Shown here one piece after another: positions 9,798 through 19,989 of a stretch of 64,000 nt of DNA. The notes under the pieces are model-generated. The model saw only the letters and a program-made list of their open reading frames with translations. It was not told the origin of the DNA and did not search any database. Position 1 is the first letter of the stretch. The number at the start of each line of letters is the position of its first letter. The position numbers were made by a program, and so were the translations under genes. This DNA is from Thunnus maccoyii. Its lineage: Eukaryota > Chordata > Actinopteri > Scombriformes > Scombridae. The stretch is from positions 12,026,501-12,090,500 of the forward strand of contig NC_056550.1 of NCBI RefSeq assembly GCF_910596095.1. The letters are read 5' to 3'.

Positions 9798-10500
9798 CAT
9801 GTATCATGTCTATGTAAAACTATAGAAAATTAAGCTTTTTTAATGATCAACCAACTTCCTGTTTTTGTTTTTTTTTCTGTTTTTGTGAGCTGGAGAAAAA
9901 AACACACTAGAACCCGTCATCTTCATTCTTCATCTTCAATACATCCGTCAATGTTTAGATGTTCAATCAACCATTGGTTTCAGTTCATGTACAGTATGAA
10001 AATCACCTTGTAGACCTTGTTTGAGATAGGAAAGCAGCATATCATATATCCTATTAAGTATTTATTTTTGTCAAAACTAAGATTTTGTGTCATGATAAGA
10101 ACAGAAATTATTTTTGCTCAATTGTTCTGGGGAGACTCTGGCATCCAGCAATTCAGAGTTGCCTGAAACCTTTTTTTGTATATGGTTAACTTTCCAGTAG
10201 TTGTTTCCAGTACAGTTTTTGCTTGTAGTGTGCACTGTTTTGGGATTTTTCTTTTGAAATGTTATTACTAAAAAAAAAAAATTAAAAAAATAAAAAAATA
10301 CAATAAAAATCTATTTCCTGACAACAAATCAAAAATTAGACCAAAAAAATTTAACTTCTGAATCAAATTCAGGGCAAATTTTAAATTCACATTGCATAAA
10401 AGTATTAATTAATTTGGCAGAGTCACGACTCTGACTATACATTGTAATAGTCTGAGTTCAACAAACAACAGGTCTAAATGATGGACAAATCCAATCCAGT
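9798..10500. other. Upstream-module flank
   Basis: Matches 45,551-46,110, 53,560-54,110 and in part 2,780-3,180. It is the distal upstream region of B/C promoters. A-rich tracts lie near 10,268-10,310. No gene. Confidence 0.5.
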
Positions 10501-10503
10501 TGT

Positions 10504-10567
10504 TTCCTCCCTGCAAGGAGGATCAATGCGAAACCTTGATGTCTTCCACCTCTACTTATCTGACTGT
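10504..10567 (+). promoter_or_regulatory. Orphan B/C-type promoter
   Basis: GGAGGATCAATGCGAAACC followed by TTGATGTCTTCCACCTC and CTTATCTGACTG. The octamer is damaged (ATGCGAAA) and the match ends before any leader. It closely resembles the B9 promoter region. It is absent from the duplicated copy. Confidence 0.6.
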
Positions 10568-10814
10568 TTATTCTTGTGTTTGTGAGAGTGTAATTAAAGT
10601 CACATAAACAACAAATCCTGCAGTAACAAACATTTCCTGTGATTTTTGATCTAAAACAATGTCCTCCTTATCGTCCTCCTTTCTTATATGATTCTCCTCT
10701 CAGCAGTAATGTGTGATAGAGTTCAGAAGGTGAATGGATTAATATAATAAGGTTTTCTTACTCCTGTTTTTTCTACAAATGTGTCAGTACAGTGATCAAT
10801 CTGATTCTCTCCTT

Positions 10815-10875
10815 CCTGTGAAGAGGAGTTAATGCAAACATATATACGTCTTCCACCTCTACTTATCTGTCTGAC
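10815..10875 (+). promoter_or_regulatory. Second orphan promoter-like block
   Basis: CCTGTGAAGAGGAGTTA, ATGCAAAC at 10832-10839, then CTTCCACCTCTACTTATCTG. No leader or V exon follows. A copy is at 46,139-46,200. Confidence 0.5.
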
Positions 10876-11199
10876 TTATCTCCATATTCACAGAATAAAA
10901 CAGGCAATAAAGTTTTCTAAATCAGAATATGAAGAAAAGGAAGCTACATCCATCTACAGGCAGGATCAGATTCACATAAATTGTGTCTTTATTTATTTAT
11001 TTATTTGTTTTGTTTATTTTTTACAGTGTTTACCTTGTCAACCACCTGCTTTATAGTTGATTTAGTTTTTTATTCATAACACATGTGTAACCACCACAGA
11101 TAAAGGCAAAATGTGATGATTATTGCTAAAGAAAGTATTTAATCAATGCATGAACTAAAATAGTTTTCTTCTAAGTTACAGGATTTAGTTTTTTGCATA

Positions 11200-11375
11200 T
11201 TGTCACACAGGTTTCAGTTCCTGAGCAGCTGTTTATCTCGAGGCTCCATGTCTGTGGCTTTAAACACCTGCAAACACTGAAACCATTAAATCTTTTATGC
11301 AAGATTAGGTTTTCACACTATTTACATGATCCTGACTGCTGTCACTGTATTTCTTTTTGCAGCAAATACAATACA
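11200..11375 (+). pseudogene. Eroded upstream leader module
   Basis: Related to the TATA, octamer and leader module before A2, A4 and A5: a degenerate octamer ATGCAAGA near 11,298, then ATGATCCTGACTGCT at 11,326. The leader resemblance fades before a donor. A copy lies at 46,520-46,690. Confidence 0.45.
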
Positions 11376-12830
11376 TACATACTTACAGTGAGTAAATTAA
11401 AATATTTGTACATATATTTTCTGTTATTGAAGAATGTCTTTGACCCCCAATGTATTTATTATAATGTGAAGACTACAGTATAACTGAAGCTGTTCAATTT
11501 TAGAAACACTAATCCTCACTTTAAATCATATCTAATAATAATACTTTAACTTCTCAAAATTTACTCAGCTTGTCTTTCTAGTCATGTAGATGGAGATGTC
11601 TTATTGCAGGCTCAGACTACAGGAGTTCTGGGCTGATTTATCCCCGATTCACCCCTCCAGACAATCAGAGGAAAAATCTGGTCTGGGACCACGGTCAGCA
11701 CTCATGTTCTGCCCAGATTATCTGCTAATGTGAAGAGTTTACAGATCCAATCTTAAACCTCCAGAACTGCTTGCAGACTCATCAGGGCCGCCCCGATAAT
11801 TTCAAACATGTTTGATATTTAGGAGTTAAAATCTGGATGATTACGACACTACTTTTCAAGCAGGACCACAATAGCCAATGAGAGACACAAGTCCACAAGG
11901 AGACGGAAGTGTTACAAGCTAACGTTAGTGCAAGACTGCAGATAGAACTTTCTCATGCTGGAGGCAGAATTTTTTTCCTCTGGATGGCGACAGACTTACT
12001 CGCCCTACTCTGCCTCTGATTGGCTAGGACTTGTTTCGTTTGTTGGTTAGGTTGCTTAGGTTTAGGCATGAGGCAACCCAGTCTCACATCAAAATGTATA
12101 ATAGCTATGTTGGTCCACAGTGCAAATCGTTGGGTATCAGACAGACCGCATCAGTCTGGTGGGCAGACCATAGGAGTTGCTGCCGGGAAGTAGCTCATTT
12201 TCCTCACTGTCCTTGATAACTCGACAGTATGATAGGTTAATGTTATGGCCATCCATTTATTTGGTTTGTTTTGTTGTTGGTCTTTTGCTGCTGTCATTCT
12301 GCTGCTCTTCTTTTCAGAGCATTTCCAAATTTACGTTTTTGTTTGTTACTTCTTTTTTGACAAACTGGGGTCTCTGTCAGTGTCTGAACTGTGAATGTCA
12401 TCACTGTCATCACTGTGTCTGCTGCAGGACTCAAGTAATAACATTAAACAGACACAAACCCAGTTAGCAGCATGCAGATAGCGTTAGCATCAGCAGCTAC
12501 TGTAGCAGCCTGAATGTATCTCATATTCTTACATATTAACATTTTGGTTTTCATTGCTGTCATTTTTGAAGTAGTCATAGCAACTTAAATCACTAATAAT
12601 AACATGATAATAAAGTAATTAAACTTAGAAAGCTTACTGACTAGCATGGTAGATGAAGGTAAATATCTGCTTCTTACTGAGTTCAAACAAGATAAAAAAA
12701 CTGACTTTAGAGTCAGTTGGTGTTTGTATCAGTGTCATACATAATTATTCTGATAAAATAATCAGTTTGGAGGTCTCAAAACTTAAGATTTAACAACAAT
12801 TCATAATATTTTCAGCTCCTTTAACCACAG
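11376..12830. repeat. Unclassified repeat block
   Basis: No gene. It is unlike the AT-rich V flanks, with GC-richer stretches and phrases such as CTCTGATTGGCTAGGACTTG that look like a dispersed teleost repeat (inference). The block is duplicated at 46,690-48,160. Confidence 0.4.
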
Positions 12831-13426
12831 TGTCACATCATGCTTGGACTTTGTTCTTCTGGACTTTTTGTGTTCTTTGGAGTTTCTCGTGTTTCACTTC
12901 TGTTGTCAGTCCTTCTGGTCATATGGTTTTGTTTATGATTTGAGTGGTGGGTTTAGAGGACTGCATCATTAGTCTTGGATGGGTTAGTGTAGGTGGTGTT
13001 GAGTTTGTTTTCTGGGTTTTTGTTTTCTGTTTCCCTTGTGTGTTCATGTACTCCTCCACACCTGCCCTGCATTTGGACTCGTTAGCCCTGCCCTGCTCTG
13101 TTTTCCCCACACCTGCCCTGTGTTAGCCTCGTCAGCCCTGCCCTGCTCCCTGTGTTTCCTCAGCCTATCAGCTCCCTGTATGTTCACTCCCCTCACCTGA
13201 TCTCTCCACCCATCTCCCCACCTGCACCTCATCTCCTCGTTAGTTCAGTTTCTTTTTAAGTTCTGGTTTTCTGTTCAGTCCTTGTTGGATCATTCGTTTT
13301 GTGTCGTCTAGTTCTGTTCAGCTCTGTTTGCCTGTTTCATGACTATCCATGATTAAAGGAGATTATTTCATCTAATCTGCATTCTGGCCTCTGCGTTTGG
13401 GTCCACTCCTGCTTCCCCACCTGACA
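12831..13426 (+). mobile_element. Solo LTR, retrovirus-like fossil (younger insertion)
   Basis: Begins TGTCACATC and ends CCTGACA, flanked by CACAG on both sides (12,826-12,830 and 13,427-13,431). An ATTAAA signal at 13,352 and a TTTTTAAG box near 13,250 fit + orientation. Two imperfect 48-base repeats rich in CCTGCCCTG lie near 13,060-13,155. The duplicate locus has the intact empty site with a single CACAG at 48,156-48,160, so insertion came after the segmental duplication. Confidence 0.75.
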
Positions 13427-13490
13427 CACAGTCATAGAGCAGTGAGGTCACATGGTAAAGAGAAAGAACCTGATTGGTCCTCCTGTCTAC

Positions 13491-13738
13491 ATGGTAAATG
13501 GCTGTTTATATAACGCTTTTAACCAAAGCTCTATGTATTCTGCTGCTCACTCACCCTTTCATATGCACACTTACACACTGATGGTGACAAGCTACCAGGC
13601 AGGATGCTGGTGTAACCATCGGGAGCATTTTGGGGTTCAGTATCTTGCACAAGGACACTTCGAAATGCAGACAAGAGTCGAGGAACCACCGACCTTCTGA
13701 TTGATGGACGACATGCTCATCCTCTCGAGCCACAGCCA
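13491..13738. repeat. Dispersed teleost-type repeat
   Basis: Runs from ATGGTAAATGGCTGTTTATA through TTGCACAAGGACACTTC to GAGCCACAGCC. I recognise the pattern as a common fish interspersed repeat but cannot name its family with confidence. A copy is at 48,219-48,472. Confidence 0.5.
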
Positions 13739-13739
13739 A

Positions 13740-14860
13740 CCCATTCCCATATATTCCCATACATTACAAGCGCTGATTGGCGCTTTGCAGATCAAACCTC
13801 TTGGCACCAAGTTTAAGATTGATTTCTGATTAATAGAACCTCCACTTCTCTCAAATTTTAGGGTCAATAATGTAAGAGTAGTTTCATGTGTATAATTCAG
13901 TTTTGCCAAAAATGTCAAGTGGAACCTTGTAATTCTAAGGTCACGCAAATTCATGTCTTCTTACACGCTGAGGCACTGGTGTTTTTCTTCTTTTTTTTTT
14001 TTGCACAAACATACTGCATAAAATCCAGATAATGAAAGTTAAGAGATGTGTCATGAGAGGTCAAGAAGCCACAAGCTTATACAACTGACCTCCCCTCAAC
14101 TTAAGGAGAAAAACAAACAATAAAAAAAGGAAGAAAAAAAAAACGAGCAAACATAATTTAGGAACATACAACAAAAAATAAATGACAACAAGAAGCACAC
14201 AAAATGAGCAGAATAATTAACCAATAAAAAGAAGAAGATTTTTGATAACACGCATGTAGAAAATGAGGTGTCACAGGTCACATTGACTTCTTTCAAACCT
14301 CTAGAGGGCGGTCTAGAACTGACTGGGTTTGATCCTCATACTGATCATGATAAATCATGTGCACTAGAAGTAACGTCAAGAAAGACCACAAGTGATTGGA
14401 TTGGTTTTATCTGACATCAGACTATTTTCACATTGATTCATGTCAAAATTGATCTACATATATTACATGTTCCTCTATACTCATTCACATTTTCTTCACT
14501 ATGGTGTTTTTGTTACCTGATGTGGTGCCTTTTACAAAGATGACACTTGCAGAGAAATATGTTTATTAAAGTATAAAGTGTTTATTTTTTAACTTTTATT
14601 CTGTTCCAGTATAATTAAGCAATCATGTACCTTAGAAGCACTGAAAACTTTGAATCATTTTTCTTTTTTTTTAAAGAAAATTGAATCACAATCCTTATGA
14701 GTCAGTTGACAAGCATTTCCAGTACTGCAGTGTTCAAAATTAACTAAGGGGATTAGAGGTATAAGAGTTTGGAGGATACATTCCTGCACAGTGAACATAC
14801 ATTCTCCACCAAACATGAACTGAGGTCCGAGTCCGATCCAGTTCCTCCATTTGAGGAGGA
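13740..14860. other. Intergenic before C2
   Basis: AT-rich, with poly-purine runs near 14,100-14,240. It is conserved in the duplicate at 48,473-49,550. Open frames here are low-complexity and unconvincing. Confidence 0.45.
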
Positions 14861-14864
14861 GTCA

Positions 14865-14872
14865 ATGCAAAA
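14865..14872 (+). promoter_or_regulatory. C2 octamer-like element
   Basis: ATGCAAAA followed by T, inside a variant block (TTTGAGGAGGAGTCA) specific to C2 and C4. Confidence 0.65.
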
Positions 14873-14942
14873 TATCTCCCTCTATTTATGTGACTGCAGA
14901 TGGATGGTAGGATGACAGAGAACAGTGGACACACACTTTAAC

Positions 14943-15388
14943 ATGATGGACTTTAGGACAGGACTGCTGCTTCTAACTATCTTCTGGACAGGTGAAAATA
15001 TTTACAGATCTTGGGTTGAATCTGTCTTCAAATTGTTGCCAACATATGTAGAAAGGGACTGTTTTCTTTTTTTGTCTTGACAGGAGTTGATGGTCAGACT
15101 CTTACAGAATCTGAACCAGTGGTTAAAAAACCTGGAATTCCCACAGATTGACCTGTACAACCTCTGGATTCACATTCAGTAGCTACTACATGGCCTGGGT
15201 CAGACAGGCTCCTGGAAAAGGACTGGAGTGGATTGCTTATATAGGCACCTACAGTTCTCCTATCTCTTACTCCCAGTCGGTCCAGGGTAGATTCACCATC
15301 TCCAGAGATGACTCCAGCAGTAAGCTCTATCTACAGATGAACAGTCTGAAGACTGAGGACACAGCAGTGTATTACTGTGCCAGAGACA
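14943..15388 (+). pseudogene. IGHV: IGHV segment C2, frameshifted
   Basis: Leader exon 14,943-14,991 encodes [17 protein letters not shown] with normal splice sites; the V exon starts at 15,084. One base is missing in framework 1 near 15,136: CCTGGAATTCCCAC stands where relatives have CCTGGAGAATCCCAC. The rest is intact: [22 protein letters not shown]2 IGTYSSPI and AVYYCARD. The duplicate C4 is open, so the lesion arose after the duplication. The RSS is sound, so it could still rearrange or donate sequence. Confidence 0.88.
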
Positions 15389-15427
15389 CACAGTGAGAGC
15401 CAGTAATAAGAGAGTCATACAAAAACT
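15389..15427 (+). other. C2 recombination signal (23-RSS)
   Basis: CACAGTG, 23-base spacer, ACAAAAACT. Confidence 0.85.
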
Positions 15428-16370
15428 ACTTCCTCTATTTACCACCACTGATAATATTCATTCCTTCAGTATCATCTTTCTTATAAAACTGACTGTGATG
15501 AACATTTGTTTTATTGTCAGACACAGAAATTCTGTTGTTATAATCTGAATGTTTAGGAGTTATATTGTCTAATTTATTTTTTATTAAACTAATGAAACAA
15601 TAGGAACTTACATGAATATAGAAAATTAAAGTAGAGACATATTTCTTTCTTCATAGCAAAAAGATGTTTTATATTTTGCTTCTTGGAAGCAATGTTTAGA
15701 GGAGATGTAAAAAGACTGTTGATAGTTGACAATGATGATAGTTAAATGTTTTGTATATAGTGAAACTGTAATTGTATGATTTAATAAATACATGCATAAA
15801 GATCATGCGTGTGATACAAAAATGTGTACTCAAGTCATGTATGTACAATTTCACACAATTTTGAGATTGTAGAACAATGAGCTAACAAAAAGAATATTTG
15901 CTATACATGGTTACATTTACAAACAATCCTAAAATTGGCATTTGACATTTTACAATTAAAAAAAATCTGTGTTGCATTATCTAACCTGTGATTAACAGTC
16001 AACATGATCACAACTATTGTGACAGATCAATAGAATAGATTATTTATACATATATCTGTTCATAATCTTTTGCTGCTTTATCATTTTCAGTAGAGTGAGT
16101 TTGTTAGTTGTCTGGCTGAAAAAAGATGAACGTTTTCAGCATTCTTATTACAAATAGGGTTAATTAGTTTATTATAATTAGAATTTTTGTCATGTTTTAA
16201 AATCATTGTGTTCCTGTAGCAATCTTTTTACAAATACAACAACAGAGAAAGTCAAAAACAAATAGCAAAGAGCTCTGTAGAGGAGTGATTCCTCTTCAGT
16301 GAGCATCCATTCTCCAATTTCACCAAAAAATATTGAGAGACAAATCCAGTGCAGTTTACTTCTCCCTGTG
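15428..16370. other. C2 3' flank
   Basis: AT-rich C-type flank, collinear with 50,120-51,140. No gene seen. Confidence 0.5.
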
Positions 16371-16381
16371 AGGAGGAGTCA

Positions 16382-16389
16382 ATGCAAAA
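16382..16389 (+). promoter_or_regulatory. B2 octamer-like element
   Basis: ATGCAAAA in the standard B/C promoter block, 80 bases before the ATG. Confidence 0.72.
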
Positions 16390-16461
16390 CCTTGATGTCT
16401 TCCACCTCTACTTATCTGACTGCAGAGAGGATGACAGAGAACAGTGGACACACAGTTTAAC

Positions 16462-16904
16462 ATGATGGACTATAGGACAGGACTGCTGCTTCTAACTATC
16501 TGCTGGGCAGGTGAAGATTTCCACTGATCTTGAGTTGAAGTTGTTGTTAAAAAGTTACCAGCTTAAAGAAACTGATTATTTTCTTTTGCTTGTCTTGACA
16601 GGTGTTGATGGTCAGACTCTGACAGAATCTGAACCAGCAGTTAAAAAGCCTGGAGAATCCCACAAACTGACCTGTACAACCTCTGGATTCACATTCAGTA
16701 GCTACTGGATGAACTGGATCAGACAGGCTCCTGGAAAAGGACTGGAGTGGATTGCAGCTATCTATAGTGATGGCAGCAGTTACTACTCTCAGTCAGTTCA
16801 AGGCCGGTTCATCATCTCCAGAGACGACAGCAGACAGCAGGTGTATCTGCAGATGAACAGTCTGAAGACTGAAGATTCTGCTGTTTATTATTGTGCTCGA
16901 CACT
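16462..16904 (+). CDS. IGHV: IGHV segment B2
   Basis: Leader exon 16,462-16,510 ([17 protein letters not shown]), 91-base intron with GTGAAG donor and GACAG acceptor, V exon 16,602-16,904. Landmarks are [22 protein letters not shown] and [11 protein letters not shown]1 is GFTFSSYW and CDR2 IYSDGSS. It has [16 protein letters not shown], a sub-type shared only with B8, its partner in the segmental duplication. Frame and splice sites are intact. The heptamer carries one change at its last base. Confidence 0.9.
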
Positions 16905-16942
16905 CACAGTAACACAGGAGGAAGTAACGCTGTACAAAAACT
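16905..16942 (+). other. B2 recombination signal (22-base spacer)
   Basis: CACAGTA (last base changed), 22-base spacer, ACAAAAACT. The duplicate B8 keeps CACAGTG. Confidence 0.8.
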
Positions 16943-17790
16943 CACCACATTCACATAGTAAACTTCAATTCAACAAATATTGACTGATTGATGCAATGAA
17001 GTTTTCTAAATCAGAATATGAAAGAAAATGTAGCTACATTCCTCTACAGGCAGGATCAGATCCACATAAACTTTCTTTCTTTCTTTATTTTATTTTTTTT
17101 TAATGTTTAAGTTAATATTAATTTAGTATCAACAATCCTAATCCACCACCACCATGTCGTTTTGCACAGTTTGCACAATTTGGTGTCATAACAATGTATT
17201 TGGGTATAAATAGTTTGCAATAAAAGCAGAAAAAATATTATTTGATAAAGTGAACAGTTGTTTCATTAAATGCAAGGATATTGTGTCAAGAATGAATGTG
17301 TCATTAAATAACCATTAATAATTGTTGGGCCTCAAACCACGAGGTCACACAGAGAAGGCCTACATGTAACCTGTGAGGCTTGACCACGAGGTGCTTTTTC
17401 CTTTGTTTCCCCCGAGACAAAGGAATAGCGCCAAAATGCTGCTTACAGACAACGGGAGTCCATTGCAAACTCCATTTCCAAGGATGCTTTGTGATTTTCA
17501 CACCTCAAGCATTTCATAATTCACAGTTATCTATGATAATTGTGAATTATTACCAAACGCACTACTGCCCGTCCCAACATAATGAACTATTGAACAATAA
17601 ATGTCAAGTATGTTGTTGTGTTTGAAATGAATATTTGTGTTAACAAGCACATGTGTAACATCAAATAACACTGAAAAGGACTCATTATAGATTACAGTGA
17701 AAAAAACTTGCAGTTTAAAATGTTTCATCAAGGCTCATCAGACTCTTCTATCAAGCTACAGTTAGACCAACATTAATGCTTCATGTGTTT
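16943..17790. other. Intergenic B2 to A3
   Basis: Contains a CTTT tract near 17,070 and, from about 17,320, a GC-richer unclassified repeat ending in an imperfect hairpin (ATAATTCACAGTTATC against GATAATTGTGAATTAT, about 17,517-17,552). It is duplicated at 51,713-52,550. No gene. Confidence 0.45.
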
Positions 17791-17796
17791 GATTCT

Positions 17797-17836
17797 ATGC
17801 AAACTCAGTGATCCTCCTTCTTTCTCAGATATAAAA
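17797..17836 (+). promoter_or_regulatory. A3 promoter (octamer-like plus TATA)
   Basis: ATGCAAAC at 17,797-17,804 and TATAAAA at 17,830-17,836. Confidence 0.8.
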
Positions 17837-17890
17837 ACTTCACATCAGACTGTCAGTGGAGATCACAGCACATCAGTTTCAACATAAACC

Positions 17891-18320
17891 ATGTTCTCTG
17901 TAGCTCTGCTGCTGCTGTTGGCAGCTGGATCCTGTGAGTCTCTCTGGATTTGTCATAGTCAGCAGTTCTTCTTTTGCAGTGTAACTTGATAATTTGTCAC
18001 ACAAAATTTTCTTCTTTTAACAGGTGTGAAGTGTGAACAGTTGACACAGCCAGCCTCAGTGACTGTGCAGCCAGGTCAACGTCTGACCATCACCTGTCAG
18101 GTCTCTTATTCTGTTGGCAGCCATTACACAGCTTGGATCAGACAGCCTGCAGGGAAAGAACTGGAGTGGATTGGAATGAGATTTACTGGGGCTTCATACT
18201 ACAAAGATTCACTAAAGAACAAGTTCAGTATCGACTTAGACTCTTCCAGCAACACAGTGACTCTAAACGGACAGAATGTGCAGCCTGAAGACACTGCTGT
18301 GTATTACTGTGCCAGAGACC
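17891..18320 (+). CDS. IGHV: IGHV segment A3
   Basis: Leader exon 17,891-17,933, 90-base intron, V exon 18,024-18,320. Landmarks LTITCQVS, TAWIRQP and AVYYCARD are all present. CDR1 SYSVGSHY and CDR2 RFTGASY are unique in the window; framework 2 has GKELEWIGM. The A8 pseudogene shares the FTGASYYKDS CDR2. Frame, splice sites and promoter are intact. It is the last gene of duplication copy 1; A7 is its partner, yet the two CDR2s are quite different. Confidence 0.9.
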
Positions 18321-18359
18321 CACAATAACACAAACCATCAGCAGACCTGAACAAAAACC
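18321..18359 (+). other. A3 recombination signal (23-RSS)
   Basis: CACAATA, 23-base spacer, ACAAAAACC. Confidence 0.85.
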
Positions 18360-18989
18360 CCTCAGTGCCTGAACACTTGTAACATGAAGCCACCAGAGGA
18401 GGAGCCCTCAGACCACTAATGAGTTCAACACCAGTTCACTGTCATGAAAAGGAAAGAATAAACAGAAAAAAACTTTATGTATGTATTGTAAAAACCTATA
18501 GTATGAAAGTATAAAATATGTTGTTAATTTATTTTTAACAAGAATTGATTTCATGGTGCTGTAGATACTTTAATGTTTTAATTAGTATTATAACACAGTG
18601 TGTATTCCTATGACAAAAAAATTATATGCTATTTTTGTCTAAACTTTTATATTTATGAAAAAGACATGTAAGAGGTAACATTACCACATGCATTTCCCCA
18701 AGTTATCTCCCGGTAGGTGAGATTAAGATTAATAAATACAAAACATAATGTCATCTCATGTTTTAGTGAAGTTATTTTGTGTCATGATAATTCAGTTGCA
18801 AGTGTGTTAAAAATATGTGTTTGTTGGGGGAAACTCTGATATCCAACAACACAAGTTTGTTGTAACTCAAACTTGCGACACAAAATTCAACTTTTGAAGA
18901 GAATTCTGATTAAGTACAATTTTCAAATTTAGATTAATAAATCAAAATTCATTTAACTGGTGTTGCAATTCTTCCATCATTGTTTTGTC

Positions 18990-19057
18990 TGTGAGGACGA
19001 GTCAGTTCAAAACTTGGTTGTCTTCCACCTTTACTGATCCGACTGCAGAGAGAGAGA
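18990..19057 (+). promoter_or_regulatory. Decayed B-type promoter copy upstream of B3
   Basis: Same decayed block as at 6275, with the octamer position reading GTTCAAAA. The surrounding 18,360-19,420 is collinear with 5,637-6,690 and 56,157-57,220. Confidence 0.58.
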
Positions 19058-19428
19058 CAAACTGGTTACTGTAGTTTTCACTGATATTTGTTTTACTCAA
19101 GAAACAGAGTTTATGTTTCACGTTGGACATTTTATTTTTATTGACTAAAGAAGATGGGTATTAATAACATCCATGTACTGAGGAGTTACATGTTTTTCAT
19201 GTATTCTCATCAGTTTTCTTCACTTATATTCTTACTGGGGTTTTCTTTCCCCCTGACATCCTGAATGTTATGAGCACTTTGTGAGAAAAACAAAACAAAG
19301 CCAAATTTGTTCAGGAGGTACTTTCTCTAGTAAAACTCAATTATAATGACTATAAACTTAATATCGAAATTGATATAGCAAAATTTCAAAAATTCAATCT
19401 GGTTCTCTCTCCCTGTGAGGAGGAGTCA

Positions 19429-19436
19429 ATGCAAAA
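19429..19436 (+). promoter_or_regulatory. B3 octamer-like element
   Basis: ATGCAAAA in the standard block, 80 bases before the ATG. Confidence 0.72.
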
Positions 19437-19508
19437 CTTTGATGTCTTCCACCTCTACTTATCTGACTGCAGAGAGGATGACAGAGAACAGTGGACACAC
19501 AGTTTAAC

Positions 19509-19951
19509 ATGATGGACTATAGGACAGGACTGCTGCTTTTAACTATCTGCTGGGCAGGTGAAGATCTTCACTGATCTTTATTTGACATATTTACATTTGT
19601 ATTAGCAACTTGATGCATGTTAGGCCCTTTTTTCTGTCTTGACAAGTGTTGGTGGTCAGACTCTGACAGAATCTGAACCAGCAGTTAAAAAGCCTGGAGA
19701 ATCCCACAAACTGACCTGTACAACATCTGGATTCACATTCAGTGACTACTATATGTACTGGATCAGACAGGCTCCTGGAAAAGGACTGGAGTGGGTTGCG
19801 ACTATCAGTGATGGTGGTAGTGACACATACTACTCTCAGTCAGTTCAAGGCCGGTTCACCATCTCCAGAGACGACAGCAGAGAGCAGCTGTATCTGCAGA
19901 TGAACAGTCTGAAGACTGAAGATTCTGCTGTTTATTATTGTGCTCGAGACT
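19509..19951 (+). pseudogene. IGHV: IGHV segment B3 with damaged splice acceptor
   Basis: Leader exon 19,509-19,557 and donor are normal. The acceptor reads TTGACAAGTGTTGG where all other B genes read TTGACAGGTGTTGA, so the AG at the exon border is AA. The nearest AG is one base downstream and would shift the V exon out of frame. The V exon (about 19,646-19,951) is otherwise open: [33 protein letters not shown]1 [11 protein letters not shown]2 ISDGGSDT; N-terminus VGGQTL rather than VDGQTL. The RSS is intact. It probably rearranges but does not yield a normal chain. Confidence 0.82.
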
Positions 19952-19989
19952 CACAGTGACTGAGTTGGTTGAGCAGCTGTACAAAATCC
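19952..19989 (+). other. B3 recombination signal (22-base spacer)
   Basis: CACAGTG, 22-base spacer, ACAAAATCC. Confidence 0.85.

Larger units (their letters stand above)
7920..18425. repeat. Segmental duplication, copy 1
   Basis: Collinear with about 43,690-53,180. Shared order: D-type composite pseudogene, solo LTR, eroded leader module, unclassified repeats, C gene, B gene, A gene. Copy 1 is about 1 kb longer, mainly from a second solo LTR (12,831-13,426) and a stretch near 10,450-10,800 missing from copy 2. The right edge is sharp, just after the A3 3' flank. The left edge is uncertain because B 3' flanks are alike in general. Confidence 0.85.

Noticed and set aside
11193-11483. 96-codon frame duplicated at 46,515-46,805
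   Set aside because: Its apparent conservation is explained by the segmental duplication; composition and context are those of an eroded leader module.
13452-13954. Overlapping frames on both strands
   Set aside because: They coincide with a dispersed repeat and flank.
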